From Myxococcales bacterium (lineage in GTDB: Bacteria; Myxococcota_A; Polyangia; Polyangiales; Polyangiaceae), in contig JAEUKE010000233.1 in the NCBI GenBank assembly GCA_016794345.1, positions 1 to 64,000 on the forward strand: a stretch of DNA of 64,000 bases, in the 5' to 3' direction. A program made the translations under genes and the position numbers. The notes below the pieces were generated by a model. That model was given only the letters and a program-made list of their open reading frames with translations, did no database searches and was not told the origin of the DNA. Numbering within the stretch: position 1 is the first letter of the stretch; each line of letters opens with the position of its first letter. Below, in pieces: positions 1 to 8,212 of the stretch.

Positions 1-208
1 AGCCGACCCGCGAGAGCAGGCGGAGTCGCGCGCTGCCCATGCCGCCCCGTACGCACGACCTTGGTCGGCGCGCGATGGGAACGGCCTGTCCGTTGAGCGG
101 CTGGTGGGGAGCTACCGACGCCACCCCCCCAAGATGCCTGCTAAGCGACGACGGGCGCGCCCCGCGACGCGCCGGCGTTCTGCTCGTCGGTGGTACCGTG
201 CCCCGGTC

Positions 209-901
209 ATGCTCGCGAAGCTCAGCGCACCAGCGCTCGTGGTCGCCGCGCTCGCCGTGTCCTCCCGAGCGCAGGCCGAGACCGAAGACGACTTCCAGCT
301 CTGGTCGGCAACGTTCCTGACCGTGGACGTGCCGCTGCCGCCGCCCAGGCTCGCGGTGTGGCTCGATCTCCACGCGCGCCGCTCCGACGCCGCGTCGGTC
401 GGCATCGTCAGGCCCGGCGTCGGGTTGCACCTCGCGCCCTTCGCCTCGGCCTGGGTGGGCTACGCGTGGATCCCGACCGCGCGCGACGACGCCGGCACGG
501 TCGTGCACGAGCACCGCGCGTGGCAACAGGTCATCTTCCAGCACAAGCTCGACCCCGGCGTGTCGATCCAGTCCAGGCTCCGAGTCGAGCAGCGCTTCAG
601 TGAAGCAGGTGACGACGTCGCGCTGCGATACCGTCAGTTCATGCGCGTGGGGTGGCAGCCCTCCGCCGACGTTCCGCTGGGGCTGGCGGTCTGGGACGAG
701 ATCTTCTTCAACCTCCTCGATGCGGACTGGGGACCTGCGCGCGGGTTCGATCAGAACCGGTTTTTCGCCGGCCCCTTCTGGCACGCAACGGACTTCGCTC
801 GCGCGGAGGTGGGCTACCTGTCGCACTACGTCGAGCGAGGCGAGCCCGACCTCCTCGGCCACACGCTCGCGATGAACCTGTTCTTCGCTTTCAAGCCCTG
901 A
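209..901 (+). CDS. Secreted DUF2490-like protein
   Basis: Encodes 230 residues. I place the start at the ATG opening MLAKLSAPALVV because it gives a clean Sec signal peptide ending near ARA/QA (SSRAQA). The same frame continues upstream to an ATG at 104, but that would add about 35 Arg-rich residues in front of the signal peptide. The mature part is rich in alternating aromatic and charged residues (FQLWSATFLTVDVP, LRYRQFMRVGWQP, NRFFAGPFWHATD) and ends in Phe, as outer-membrane barrel proteins often do. The pattern resembles the DUF2490 family, periplasmic or outer-membrane proteins of unknown function. The gene stands alone, convergent with the dehydratase gene 18 bases away. The family assignment is by recognition only. 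Confidence 0.7.
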   Translation: MLAKLSAPALVVAALAVSSRAQAETEDDFQLWSATFLTVDVPLPPPRLAVWLDLHARRSDAASVGIVRPGVGLHLAPFASAWVGYAWIPTARDDAGTVVHEHRAWQQVIFQHKLDPGVSIQSRLRVEQRFSEAGDDVALRYRQFMRVGWQPSADVPLGLAVWDEIFFNLLDADWGPARGFDQNRFFAGPFWHATDFARAEVGYLSHYVERGEPDLLGHTLAMNLFFAFKP

Positions 902-919
902 TCGGGAGGGCGATCCGGC

Positions 920-1888
920 TCAAGTGTGCTTCTGGATCAGATCCACGAGCACCTTCGGCTCCACGTTCCCGCCCGAGACGATCACCCCCACGCGCCTCGG
1001 CCCGCCGGGGATCTTGCGTTCGAGAGCCGCCGCGAGGGCGGCGGCCCCCGAGGGCTCCGCCAGCACCTTGGCCGAGAAGAGCAGTCGAACGGCGGCTCGG
1101 CCGATCTCGTCGTCTTCCACCGTGAGGGCGTGGGCTACGCCCTCGCGGGCGATCGCGAAGTTCAGGCCGCCCACCTCCACCGGCTTGAGGCCGTCGGCGA
1201 TGGTCTTGCCCGGCGTGACGCGCGCGCGCTCGCCTCGGCGCAGGCTCTCCTGGAGGGCGTTGGCTGCGCTGGGCTCCACCGCGACGACGCGCGCGCCGGC
1301 CCCCCTGGTTCGAACGACCAGGCACGCACCGGCCAAGAGACCGCCGCCGCCGACGGGCACCACGACGGCGTCGAGCCCGCCCGTCTGCTCGAGCAGCTCC
1401 AGCGTCGCAGTGGCCTGGCCTGCGATGACGTCTCTGTCATCGAATGGCGGGACGACGACCGCCCCGGTCCGCTCGGAGATCGCGACGGCTTCGGCGTAGC
1501 GATCCGCCGAGGTCGTCCCCGCGAACACGACCTCGGCGCCCAGGCTCCGAACGGCGTCGACCTTCACCCCGGGGGCGTCCGTCGGCATCGCGACCCAGGC
1601 CTTGATCCCGAGCTCGCTCGCGGCGAGCGCGACGGCCTGGCCGTGGTTTCCGGAGCTGAAGGTGACGACGCCCGCCCGCCGCCGGTCCTCGGGCAGGCAG
1701 AGCACGGCGTTCATCGCGCCGCGCGCCTTGAACGCCCCGATCCGCTGGAGGTTCTCGCACTTCAGGTAGAGCTCTGCCCCGGCGATCGAGTCGAGCGCGG
1801 GCGATCGCAAGACCGGCGTCTCGATCACGCGTCCGCGCAGGCGCTCGCGCGCGGCCAGCACGTCTTCGAAGGTCGGGGCGGTCGTCAT
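920..1888 (-). CDS. PLP-dependent threonine/serine dehydratase family protein
   Basis: 322 residues, the size of catabolic threonine ammonia-lyases and serine racemases that lack the C-terminal ACT regulatory domain. It is a fold-type II PLP enzyme. The Schiff-base lysine is K54 in GAFKARGA, the substrate loop is SSGNHGQ, the phosphate-binding glycine loop is GGGGLLAG, and the C-terminal SGGN motif contacts the pyridine nitrogen. The expected reaction is deamination of L-threonine or L-serine to 2-oxobutyrate or pyruvate in the cytoplasm. Without an ACT domain it is unlikely to be the isoleucine-feedback-inhibited IlvA. The ATG start is followed by a normal N-terminus (TFEDVLAARERLRG). It is a single gene, with its start facing the polysaccharide locus. 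Serine racemase or another amino-acid dehydratase is the main alternative. Confidence 0.88.
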   Translation of the reverse strand: MTTAPTFEDVLAARERLRGRVIETPVLRSPALDSIAGAELYLKCENLQRIGAFKARGAMNAVLCLPEDRRRAGVVTFSSGNHGQAVALAASELGIKAWVAMPTDAPGVKVDAVRSLGAEVVFAGTTSADRYAEAVAISERTGAVVVPPFDDRDVIAGQATATLELLEQTGGLDAVVVPVGGGGLLAGACLVVRTRGAGARVVAVEPSAANALQESLRRGERARVTPGKTIADGLKPVEVGGLNFAIAREGVAHALTVEDDEIGRAAVRLLFSAKVLAEPSGAAALAAALERKIPGGPRRVGVIVSGGNVEPKVLVDLIQKHT

Positions 1889-2060
1889 GACCGAGAAGCT
1901 ACTCCAAGTGCCGGGACAGCGCTCCGTGTGCCGAGCGGTCCCACCACCCTGGGCGCTGCGGCCAGACCGCTACCATCTCGCCACGTGCCCTCGGCCCGGC
2001 TTCTCGAGGCGATCCAGGCTATTGCCGCCCTCGCGGTCCCGCCGTAACTCCCAGTCCAAG

Positions 2061-3167
2061 ATGTCGCGCCTCGCGCTCGCGTCGCTCTCGCTCCTCGCCT
2101 ACACGTACGTGGGGTACCCGGCGCTCGTCGCCGCGCTCGCGCGCGTCTCCGGGAAGGAGCACCCGAAGGATCCTTCGTTCGAGCCGCGGGTGAGCGTCCT
2201 CATCCCTTGTTACAACGCGAAGAGCTACGTTCGCGCCAAGCTCGAGAGCCTCGTCCAGCAGGACTACCCGAAGGACAAGCTCGAGATCCTCGTGTACTCG
2301 GACGCGTCGACGGACGGCAGCGACGACGAGGTCCGCGCCTTCGAGGACCGCGGTGTCACGCTCGTCCGCGGCGAAGCCCGCAAGGGCAAGCCGACCGCGC
2401 TCAACGTCCTCCGGCCACGCGCGACCGGGGAGATCCTCGTCCTGACGGACATCCGCCAGCCGCTCAGCCCAAACGCGATCCGGGATCTCGTCGGTCACTT
2501 CGCGGACCCCTCCGTCGGCTGCGTCTCGGGCAACCTCGAGCTCGTGGGTGGAACCGGCGCGGGCTTCTACTGGAAATACGAGAACTTCATCCGGAAGCAG
2601 GAGTCGCGTTTCCGCGGGATGGTCGGCGTGACGGGCCCGCTCTACGCGATCCGAGCCGGCGATCTCGGGCAGGTGCCCGACGACGTCATCCTCGACGACA
2701 TGTTCATCCCGCTCCAGCTGCGGCTCCGCGGGAAGAAGCTCCTCCTGGAGGAGGCGGCCGTCGCGCTCGACGACGCGTTCGAGGACGACCGCGAGAAGGG
2801 ACGCAAGGTCCGTACGCTGGCCGGCAACTTCCAGCTCTTCGAGAAGCTGCCGGCGCTGCTCTCGCCAGCCAAGAACCCCATCTTCCTCGAGACCTTCTCC
2901 CACAAGCTCCTGCGCCTCGCTGGGCCGGTCCTGCTCGGCACGCTCGGCGCCGGGACGCTCCACGGCGCGCTCTTCGGAAAGACCGTCGTCGAGCGGACAG
3001 CCATGCGCGCGCTCCTCGCGGGCGAGGTCGGGTTCGTGGTCCTCGCGGCCCTCGGGCCCAAGGCCGGCGCACCGGGGCGCCTGGCGCGCACGTTCATCGT
3101 TCTCAACACCGCCGCGGTCGAGGGGTTCCTCCGCTACGTCCGCGGCCGGCAGGAGGTGACCTGGTGA
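2061..3167 (+). CDS. Family 2 glycosyltransferase, membrane-associated
   Basis: 368 residues starting at the ATG before SRLALASLSLLAY. The frame is open back to 1887, but that upstream stretch is Arg/Pro-rich and looks non-coding. After one N-terminal hydrophobic helix (about residues 3-25) comes a GT-A fold: RVSVLIPCYNA, SDASTDGSDDE for nucleotide-sugar binding, and a TDIRQ motif where a DxD is usual. Later come ILDDMFIPLQL and a QxxRW-like RTLAGNFQ, followed by C-terminal hydrophobic helices. This layout is typical of processive or lipid-linked-sugar GT2 enzymes acting at the inner face of the cytoplasmic membrane. It opens a tightly packed rightward operon and overlaps the next start by 4 bases (GTGA), so it probably adds a sugar to the exopolysaccharide repeat unit. 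Acceptor and donor cannot be read from sequence. Confidence 0.88.
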   Translation: MSRLALASLSLLAYTYVGYPALVAALARVSGKEHPKDPSFEPRVSVLIPCYNAKSYVRAKLESLVQQDYPKDKLEILVYSDASTDGSDDEVRAFEDRGVTLVRGEARKGKPTALNVLRPRATGEILVLTDIRQPLSPNAIRDLVGHFADPSVGCVSGNLELVGGTGAGFYWKYENFIRKQESRFRGMVGVTGPLYAIRAGDLGQVPDDVILDDMFIPLQLRLRGKKLLLEEAAVALDDAFEDDREKGRKVRTLAGNFQLFEKLPALLSPAKNPIFLETFSHKLLRLAGPVLLGTLGAGTLHGALFGKTVVERTAMRALLAGEVGFVVLAALGPKAGAPGRLARTFIVLNTAAVEGFLRYVRGRQEVTW

Positions 3168-4360
3168 CGCTCAAGGTAGCCATCGTCGGTTGCGGCAAGA
3201 TCGCGGACGGGCACGTCGAAGAGATCCAGAAGCTCGCGCCTCGCGCTCGCGTCGTTGCGGCGTGTGACAGGGAGCTCGTGATGGCGGAGCAGCTCGCCGT
3301 CCGTTACGGCGTCCCCGCCACGTATACTGACGCGAGCGTCATGCTCATGAAAGAGCGGCCGGACGTCGTGCATGTCACGACGCCGCCGGGCGCCCACCTC
3401 GCCCTCGCCCGCCAATGTGTGGACTCCGGCGCTCACGTCTTCGTCGAGAAGCCCCTCACGCTCACCTACGCGGAGAGCGAGGAGCTCGTGGAGTACGTGG
3501 CGGCCGCCGGCAAGAAGCTCACGATCGGCTACTCCTACCATTTCGAGCCGCCGATGAATCAGCTGCGGGATCTCCTCGCCCGGGGGGAGCTCGGAGAGCC
3601 CGTCCACGTGGAGACCTTCTACGGCTACAACCTGGAGGGTGCGTTCGGCAAGGCGCTCCTCGCCGACCCGAACCACTGGGTTCACGCGCTCCCGGGCAAG
3701 CTCTTCCACAACACGATCGACCACGCGCTCGCCAAGCTCATCGACTTCATCCCCGACGACCGGCCCGAGATCCACGCGTTCGGCTCCGTCCGCCGGACGA
3801 AGCGCTACGGCGACGCGCGCGACGACCTGATGGACGAGCTGCGCGTCGTCATCCGCGGCGCGCGGACGAGCGCCTACCTGACGTTTTCGGCCGGCGCGCG
3901 GCCGGTTGGCCATTTCGCCCGCGTCTACGGGACGAAGAACACCGCCCACGCGGACTTCAACAACCGCACGGTGGCGCTCGACCGCGCGCCCACGCTGCCG
4001 AGCGCCGTGGGGCGCCTCGTCCCCGCGTTCGAGAGCGCCGCGCAGTACCTCCGCGAGGGCACGAAGAACCTGAGCCGCTTCGCGGGCTCGCGTTTCCACT
4101 TCTTCGCCGGGCTGGGCGAGCTCGTCTCGCGTTTCTACGCGAGCATCGAGACGGACGCGCCGCTGCCCATCGCGCCTCGCGACATCCTCCGCGTCGCCTG
4201 GATGATGGACGAGATCTTCGAGCAGGTGGACCAACACAACCGAAGAGCCGGTCAGCGCGCGTCAGCCGACGGGGAGATCCGCTCCGCGGTTTCCTCCCCC
4301 CCGACTCCCCTCCACTTCGTGGAGGGGGCCGACGTGTCGCGGAAGGGAGTCGTGTCGTGA
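3164..4360 (+). CDS. Gfo/Idh/MocA family NAD(P)-dependent oxidoreductase
   Basis: 398 residues with a GTG start overlapping the stop of the preceding glycosyltransferase. The N-terminus VAIVGCGKIADGHV is the Rossmann nucleotide-binding motif, VEKPLTLTY carries the family EKP signature near residue 98, and NTIDHALAKLIDF lies in the C-terminal alpha/beta domain. Family members oxidise or reduce sugars and nucleotide sugars, so this enzyme probably modifies a sugar nucleotide for the polysaccharide. The last 20 or so residues (after ADGEIRSAV) are encoded by a GC-rich hairpin repeat, not by family sequence. The original gene probably ended earlier and was extended by repeat insertion. It overlaps the next gene by 4 bases, so the stop now serves translational coupling. 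Confidence 0.9.
   Translation: MTLKVAIVGCGKIADGHVEEIQKLAPRARVVAACDRELVMAEQLAVRYGVPATYTDASVMLMKERPDVVHVTTPPGAHLALARQCVDSGAHVFVEKPLTLTYAESEELVEYVAAAGKKLTIGYSYHFEPPMNQLRDLLARGELGEPVHVETFYGYNLEGAFGKALLADPNHWVHALPGKLFHNTIDHALAKLIDFIPDDRPEIHAFGSVRRTKRYGDARDDLMDELRVVIRGARTSAYLTFSAGARPVGHFARVYGTKNTAHADFNNRTVALDRAPTLPSAVGRLVPAFESAAQYLREGTKNLSRFAGSRFHFFAGLGELVSRFYASIETDAPLPIAPRDILRVAWMMDEIFEQVDQHNRRAGQRASADGEIRSAVSSPPTPLHFVEGADVSRKGVVS
4296..4331. repeat. C-run/G-run hairpin repeat inside the oxidoreductase 3' end
   Basis: A stretch of C followed by a perfect 9-bp stem (CCCCTCCAC / GTGGAGGGG, loop TTC, 4307-4327). It has the same GACTCCCC...GAGGGGGCCG organisation as the right half of the element at 13128-13271. 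It is translated as the C-terminal tail of the oxidoreductase and supplies sequence just upstream of the next gene's ribosome-binding site (GGAAGGGA). Confidence 0.55.
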
Positions 4361-5379
4361 GCAAGCGTCTCGTCACGGGGTCCAACGGCTTCCTCGGCGT
4401 CGCGCTGGTCGAGCGGCTCCTCGCGCGGAAGACGCCCGGTTTGCGCTTGCTCGTTCGTCCGGGAAGCGAGCGGCGTCGGCTCGACGCCGTCCTCGCCCGC
4501 TATCCCGGCGCCGACGTGGAGGTTGTCTCCGGCGGCCTGGGCTCCCCGGAGGAGGCAGCCAAGCTTCTCGATGACGTAACGGTCATTTACCACCTCGCCG
4601 CGGCGCTCTCCGGGCAGGCCGCCGAGATGTTCCTCGGCACGGTCGTCGCCTCCAAGAACCTCCTCGAGGCGGTCGTCCGCAAGGGCACCAAGCCGAAGAT
4701 CATCCTCATCAGCTCGTTCGGCGTGTACGGGGTGGCCGACCTACCCCGCGGCCATCTGGTGGACGAGTCGACGCCGCTCGAGGCCCACCCGGAGCGGCGC
4801 GATCACTACTCCCACTCCAAGCTCAAGCAGGAGAAGCTCTTCGAGGAGTATCGGGTCAAACACGGCGTGCCGGTGACGATCCTCCGGCCCGGGGTCATCT
4901 ACGGTCCGGGCGGCGGGGCGATGAGCGCGCGCGTCGGGCTGCGTCTCCCGGGAATGTTCCTCTTCCTGGGCGGCAAGAACCTCCTGCCTCTGTCCTACGT
5001 GGACAACTGCGCCGAGGCGATCTGCGTCGCCGCCGAGCGAGCGCGGTTCGACGGCGACGTCTACAACGTGCTCGACGACGAGCTCGTCACCTGCGACGAC
5101 TACCTGCACCGCTACGAGCGAGAGGTCGAGCACCTGCGCGTGCTCCGCATGCCGTACCCGCTGGCGATGGCCCTCTCGGCCGGCGTGGCTTGGTACCACC
5201 GCTACTCCCGCGGCCAGCTCCCGGCGATCCTGACTCCCTACAAGACGAGGACGTCGTGGAAGGGCAATCGCTTCTCGAACGCCAAGCTGCGGTCGCTCGG
5301 GTTCGCGCCCATCGTGCCGACCCAGGAGGGCCTCGCGCGGACGTTTGCGTACCTCCGTGAGAAGGCGGCTTCCGCATGA
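4357..5379 (+). CDS. NAD-dependent epimerase/dehydratase (extended SDR)
   Basis: 340 residues from a GTG preceded by GGAAGGGA at a good distance. It begins with the extended-SDR dinucleotide motif TGSNGFLG (residues 8-14). The catalytic residues are visible as S119/S120 in ILISSFGVYG and Y151-x3-K155 (YSHSKLK), followed by the substrate-domain RPGVIYGPG. Enzymes of this family act on UDP- or dTDP-sugars as epimerases, dehydratases or reductases, or on steroid-like substrates. Here, between a sugar oxidoreductase and a beta-helix protein, nucleotide-sugar modification for the repeat unit is the likely role. The next gene overlaps by 4 bases (ATGA). The exact reaction cannot be assigned; 3-beta-HSD-like members share the same motifs. 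Confidence 0.9.
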   Translation: MSKRLVTGSNGFLGVALVERLLARKTPGLRLLVRPGSERRRLDAVLARYPGADVEVVSGGLGSPEEAAKLLDDVTVIYHLAAALSGQAAEMFLGTVVASKNLLEAVVRKGTKPKIILISSFGVYGVADLPRGHLVDESTPLEAHPERRDHYSHSKLKQEKLFEEYRVKHGVPVTILRPGVIYGPGGGAMSARVGLRLPGMFLFLGGKNLLPLSYVDNCAEAICVAAERARFDGDVYNVLDDELVTCDDYLHRYEREVEHLRVLRMPYPLAMALSAGVAWYHRYSRGQLPAILTPYKTRTSWKGNRFSNAKLRSLGFAPIVPTQEGLARTFAYLREKAASA

Positions 5380-6788
5380 CGCGCGCGGTCGTCTTCGTCG
5401 CGGCGCTCGCTGTCGCCGCGTGCGGACCGGTCGACCAATACGGCGACGGCGACCCCACGCCCTTCCATCCCGACTCGCTCACGGCGATCCCCTCGTTGCC
5501 GACGGCCGAGGCCGGCGGTGAGGCCATTCCCGCGGCGAGCGCGGCCGGCGCGCCGGCTTCGGGCGGTGGCGCCGCTCCTCCGAGCTCGGCCGACGCGACC
5601 TACCGTGTCGAGCCCGGGTCCAAGTACCCGACGCTCGCGTCGGTCGCCTCGCTGCTGGGCCCCGGCGACGTCGTCGAAGTGATCGGCGGCTACACCTACG
5701 TGGGCGGGACGAAGCTCGAGCGGCCCGGTACGGCCGAGTCGAAGATCACGATCCGCGGTGTTCCGAGGAACGGGAAGCTCCCCATCCTCTCGGGCGGCCA
5801 GAACACGATCGAAGCGGCCGGCGACCATTACGTCTTCGAGAACCTCGAGATCACCGGCGGGGCGCGGCGATGTTTCTTCCACCACGCCCACGACATCACG
5901 CTCCGGTCGAGCCTCGTCCGGGATTGCCCGCAGCAAGGCATCCTCGGCGCCGATACCGACTCGGGCTCGCTGACCGTCGAGCTCTGCGAGGTGACGCGCT
6001 CGGGGAGCGGCACCTACAACCACCCGATCTACATCGCGACCGACGAGAAGGCCCACCCCGGCTCGGTCTTCCGCCTCGTGCAGTCGTACATCCACGACGG
6101 GAGCGGCGGGAACAACGTGAAGACACGCGCCGAGCGCAACGAGATCCTCTACAACTGGATCGAGAACGCGACCTACCACGAGCTGGAGATGGTCGGCCCC
6201 GACGGCCAGGATCCGAAGCTCGCTCGAGAAGACGGCCAGGTGGTCGGCAACGTGCTCTTCAAGTCGAGCGACGGCCCGGTTGTCCGCATCGGCGGAGACG
6301 GAACGGGCGAGACCGGCGGCCGATACCGCTTCGTGAACAACACGATCATCGTCGGCGGCGAGACGGGCGCGATCCGACTCTTCGGCAGCGTGGAGTCGGT
6401 CGAGCTGTTCAACAACGCCTTCTATCGGACGGGCGGCAGCGGCGGCGTGCGCCTCTTCCGTGACGACGAGGTCAAATGGACGACGGGCAGCCCCGTCGTC
6501 ACCGGAAAGAACAACTGGTTCCCGGCGGGCTCGAGCACCTTCGCTGCGCTCGGGGCCACCAAGCTCGGCGGCTCGAACGTGTTCGCCGCCTTCTCCGCGA
6601 AGGACTTTCGCCCACCGAGGAACAGCCCCCTGGCCGGCGCCGGGACCACGAGCACCGCGAGCGAGGGCAAGCTCGCGTTCCCGAGCCCCATCGCCATGCC
6701 GGAGATGGAGCCTCCACGCGGCAAGGCCGAGCCCGGAAAGAAGCGCGGGACCGCCGCGAGGCCGGCCATCGGCGCGTTCGAGCCCTGA
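5376..6788 (+). CDS. Right-handed parallel beta-helix lipoprotein
   Basis: 470 residues. The N-terminus MTRAVVFVAALAVAACG has a lipobox (AVAAC), so the mature protein is probably lipid-anchored at Cys16. A Pro/Ala/Gly-rich linker follows to about residue 70. Then comes a repetitive beta-helix region with regularly spaced N and I/V/L ladders (ITIRGVPRNG, HYVFENLEITGG, ITLRSSLVRD, RFVNNTIIVGG, VELFNNAFYRTGG). Such folds occur in polysaccharide lyases and C5-epimerases and in purely structural surface proteins; no catalytic residue set is obvious. It is translationally coupled to the epimerase upstream and precedes the polymerase, so it probably acts on the nascent or exported polysaccharide. 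It is a paralogue of the protein at 11433-13040, with the same order PGxKYxxL...GDxVxI...IxIxGVxxNGxLPI. Confidence 0.82.
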   Translation: MTRAVVFVAALAVAACGPVDQYGDGDPTPFHPDSLTAIPSLPTAEAGGEAIPAASAAGAPASGGGAAPPSSADATYRVEPGSKYPTLASVASLLGPGDVVEVIGGYTYVGGTKLERPGTAESKITIRGVPRNGKLPILSGGQNTIEAAGDHYVFENLEITGGARRCFFHHAHDITLRSSLVRDCPQQGILGADTDSGSLTVELCEVTRSGSGTYNHPIYIATDEKAHPGSVFRLVQSYIHDGSGGNNVKTRAERNEILYNWIENATYHELEMVGPDGQDPKLAREDGQVVGNVLFKSSDGPVVRIGGDGTGETGGRYRFVNNTIIVGGETGAIRLFGSVESVELFNNAFYRTGGSGGVRLFRDDEVKWTTGSPVVTGKNNWFPAGSSTFAALGATKLGGSNVFAAFSAKDFRPPRNSPLAGAGTTSTASEGKLAFPSPIAMPEMEPPRGKAEPGKKRGTAARPAIGAFEP

Positions 6789-6798
6789 GGAGCGGCGA

Positions 6799-8172
6799 AT
6801 GTTCTCGGCCCCCGGAATCGCCGCCCTGATCCTCCTCATCTACATCAAGCCGCAGGAGTTCATCCCGGGGCTCGAGGGGGTGCCGCTGCTCTACGGCTTC
6901 CTCGGCCTCGCCATCTTCGGCTTCATCCTCGATCTCAGGCTCGGTCACGCGCGCTTCGACCCGCCTCCGCATTGGCCCTACGTCGCCCTCTTCGTCCCGT
7001 GGGCGTTCACGACGTTCCTGGCGAAAGCGGGAGGCGGCGGGTTCGTGGCGCCTGCGACGAATCTGATCATCGTCGTCATCTTGTTCTTCATCGTGGCGAT
7101 GGCGATCCAGACCTTCCGGTCTTTCGAGGTCGTCATGGGCGCGCTCCTGGCCGCCACGCTCTTCGTGACCGGCGTCTGTCTGCACCAGGGCTTCGCCCCG
7201 CTCGGCTGCGCCGTGCAGGAAGGCGCGACCATGGAGATGCTCCGTCCCGACGGTCGTCCCTGCAACACCGCGGAGGAGTGCTCGGAGGGGGACGCGGAGC
7301 CGGGCGCCCAGTACCAATGTGAGCGAATGGGTCTCTTCGGGACGGTGAGCGTCGGCCGAGGCCGGGTGCGCTACCGCGGCGTGCTGAAGGACCCGAACGA
7401 GGTCGCGCTCACCTGCGGCGCGGTCTTGCCCGCGCTCTTCGCCCGCAACGAGCGGCAGTCGAGCTTGTCGCGGACGACCTTGCTCATCGCCGGCTTCGTG
7501 GCCACGGCGATCATGATCGTCTTCACCCAGTCACGCGGCGGAATCCTGGTCTTCTTGGCCGTGGTGGGCGCCTACTTCATCAAACGCTTCGGGGTGAAGG
7601 GTGCCGCGGCGGGCGCGGTGCTCGCGCTCCCGCTCCTCTTGCTCGGTGGCCGCAGCGGCTCGGAGGCGGAGGACTCGGCGAACGAGCGCACCGAGGTGCT
7701 CGCGGCCGGCATGCAGATGTTCCAGGGCGATCCGATCCTCGGCGTCGGATACGACCAGTTCCAGAACCACCACCACCTCACGGCGCACAACTCCTTCATG
7801 TTGGCGCTGGCCGAGATGGGGCTCTTCGGGCTCTTCCTCTTTCTGGCCCTCCTCTACGTTTCGTTCAAGATCTGCATCCTCGCGCTCAAGCGCTACGACC
7901 GCTCACCCGAGGCGAAGGTCGCCGGCGTGTGGTCGATGGCGGTGCTCGCCGCGTTCTGCGGCGTGAGCATCGGGAGCTTCTTCCTCTCCTTCACCTACCA
8001 CCAGGTCCTCTGGATCTACCTGGGGCTCTCGGGCGCTCTCTACGGCGTGATCCGGCGACACGACACGACGTTCGGCATCAAGGTCGGGCTGTTCGAGCAC
8101 GCCCTCCTCGGAATGGCTGCAGTCGGCTTCCCGGTGGTCCTGAAGCTGTTCCTTCGAGCGAAGGGGCACTGA
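6799..8172 (+). CDS. Wzy/O-antigen ligase-like membrane polymerase
   Basis: 457 residues from the ATG after GAGGAGCGG. The protein has roughly ten hydrophobic segments. The periplasmic part contains the Wzy/WaaL hallmark motifs VRYRGVLKDPNEVAL, FTQSRGGILVF and AHNSFMLALAEMGLFG. An unusual Cys-rich loop (residues about 135-180: LGCAV, RPCNTAEEC, YQCERM) precedes the polymerase motifs and could be disulfide-bonded. The family joins undecaprenyl-linked repeat units (polymerase) or transfers glycan to a lipid acceptor (ligase). In this locus, with an initiating sugar transferase and chain-length proteins, polymerase is the better call. It is the last gene of the rightward run and is convergent with the lipoprotein gene at 8213. 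Confidence 0.85.
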   Translation: MFSAPGIAALILLIYIKPQEFIPGLEGVPLLYGFLGLAIFGFILDLRLGHARFDPPPHWPYVALFVPWAFTTFLAKAGGGGFVAPATNLIIVVILFFIVAMAIQTFRSFEVVMGALLAATLFVTGVCLHQGFAPLGCAVQEGATMEMLRPDGRPCNTAEECSEGDAEPGAQYQCERMGLFGTVSVGRGRVRYRGVLKDPNEVALTCGAVLPALFARNERQSSLSRTTLLIAGFVATAIMIVFTQSRGGILVFLAVVGAYFIKRFGVKGAAAGAVLALPLLLLGGRSGSEAEDSANERTEVLAAGMQMFQGDPILGVGYDQFQNHHHLTAHNSFMLALAEMGLFGLFLFLALLYVSFKICILALKRYDRSPEAKVAGVWSMAVLAAFCGVSIGSFFLSFTYHQVLWIYLGLSGALYGVIRRHDTTFGIKVGLFEHALLGMAAVGFPVVLKLFLRAKGH

Positions 8173-8212
8173 CAGGGGGCTCGCGCCGGCGGCGCCCGAG
8201 AGGCCCTCGGTC

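Noticed and set aside
1887..2060. N-terminal extension of the first glycosyltransferase
   Set aside because: The 58 upstream codons are Arg/Pro-rich and precede a natural hydrophobic N-terminus at 2061.
8173..8212. Possible bidirectional terminator between convergent genes
   Set aside because: GC-rich short pairings exist, but no stable stem with T-runs on either side could be drawn.
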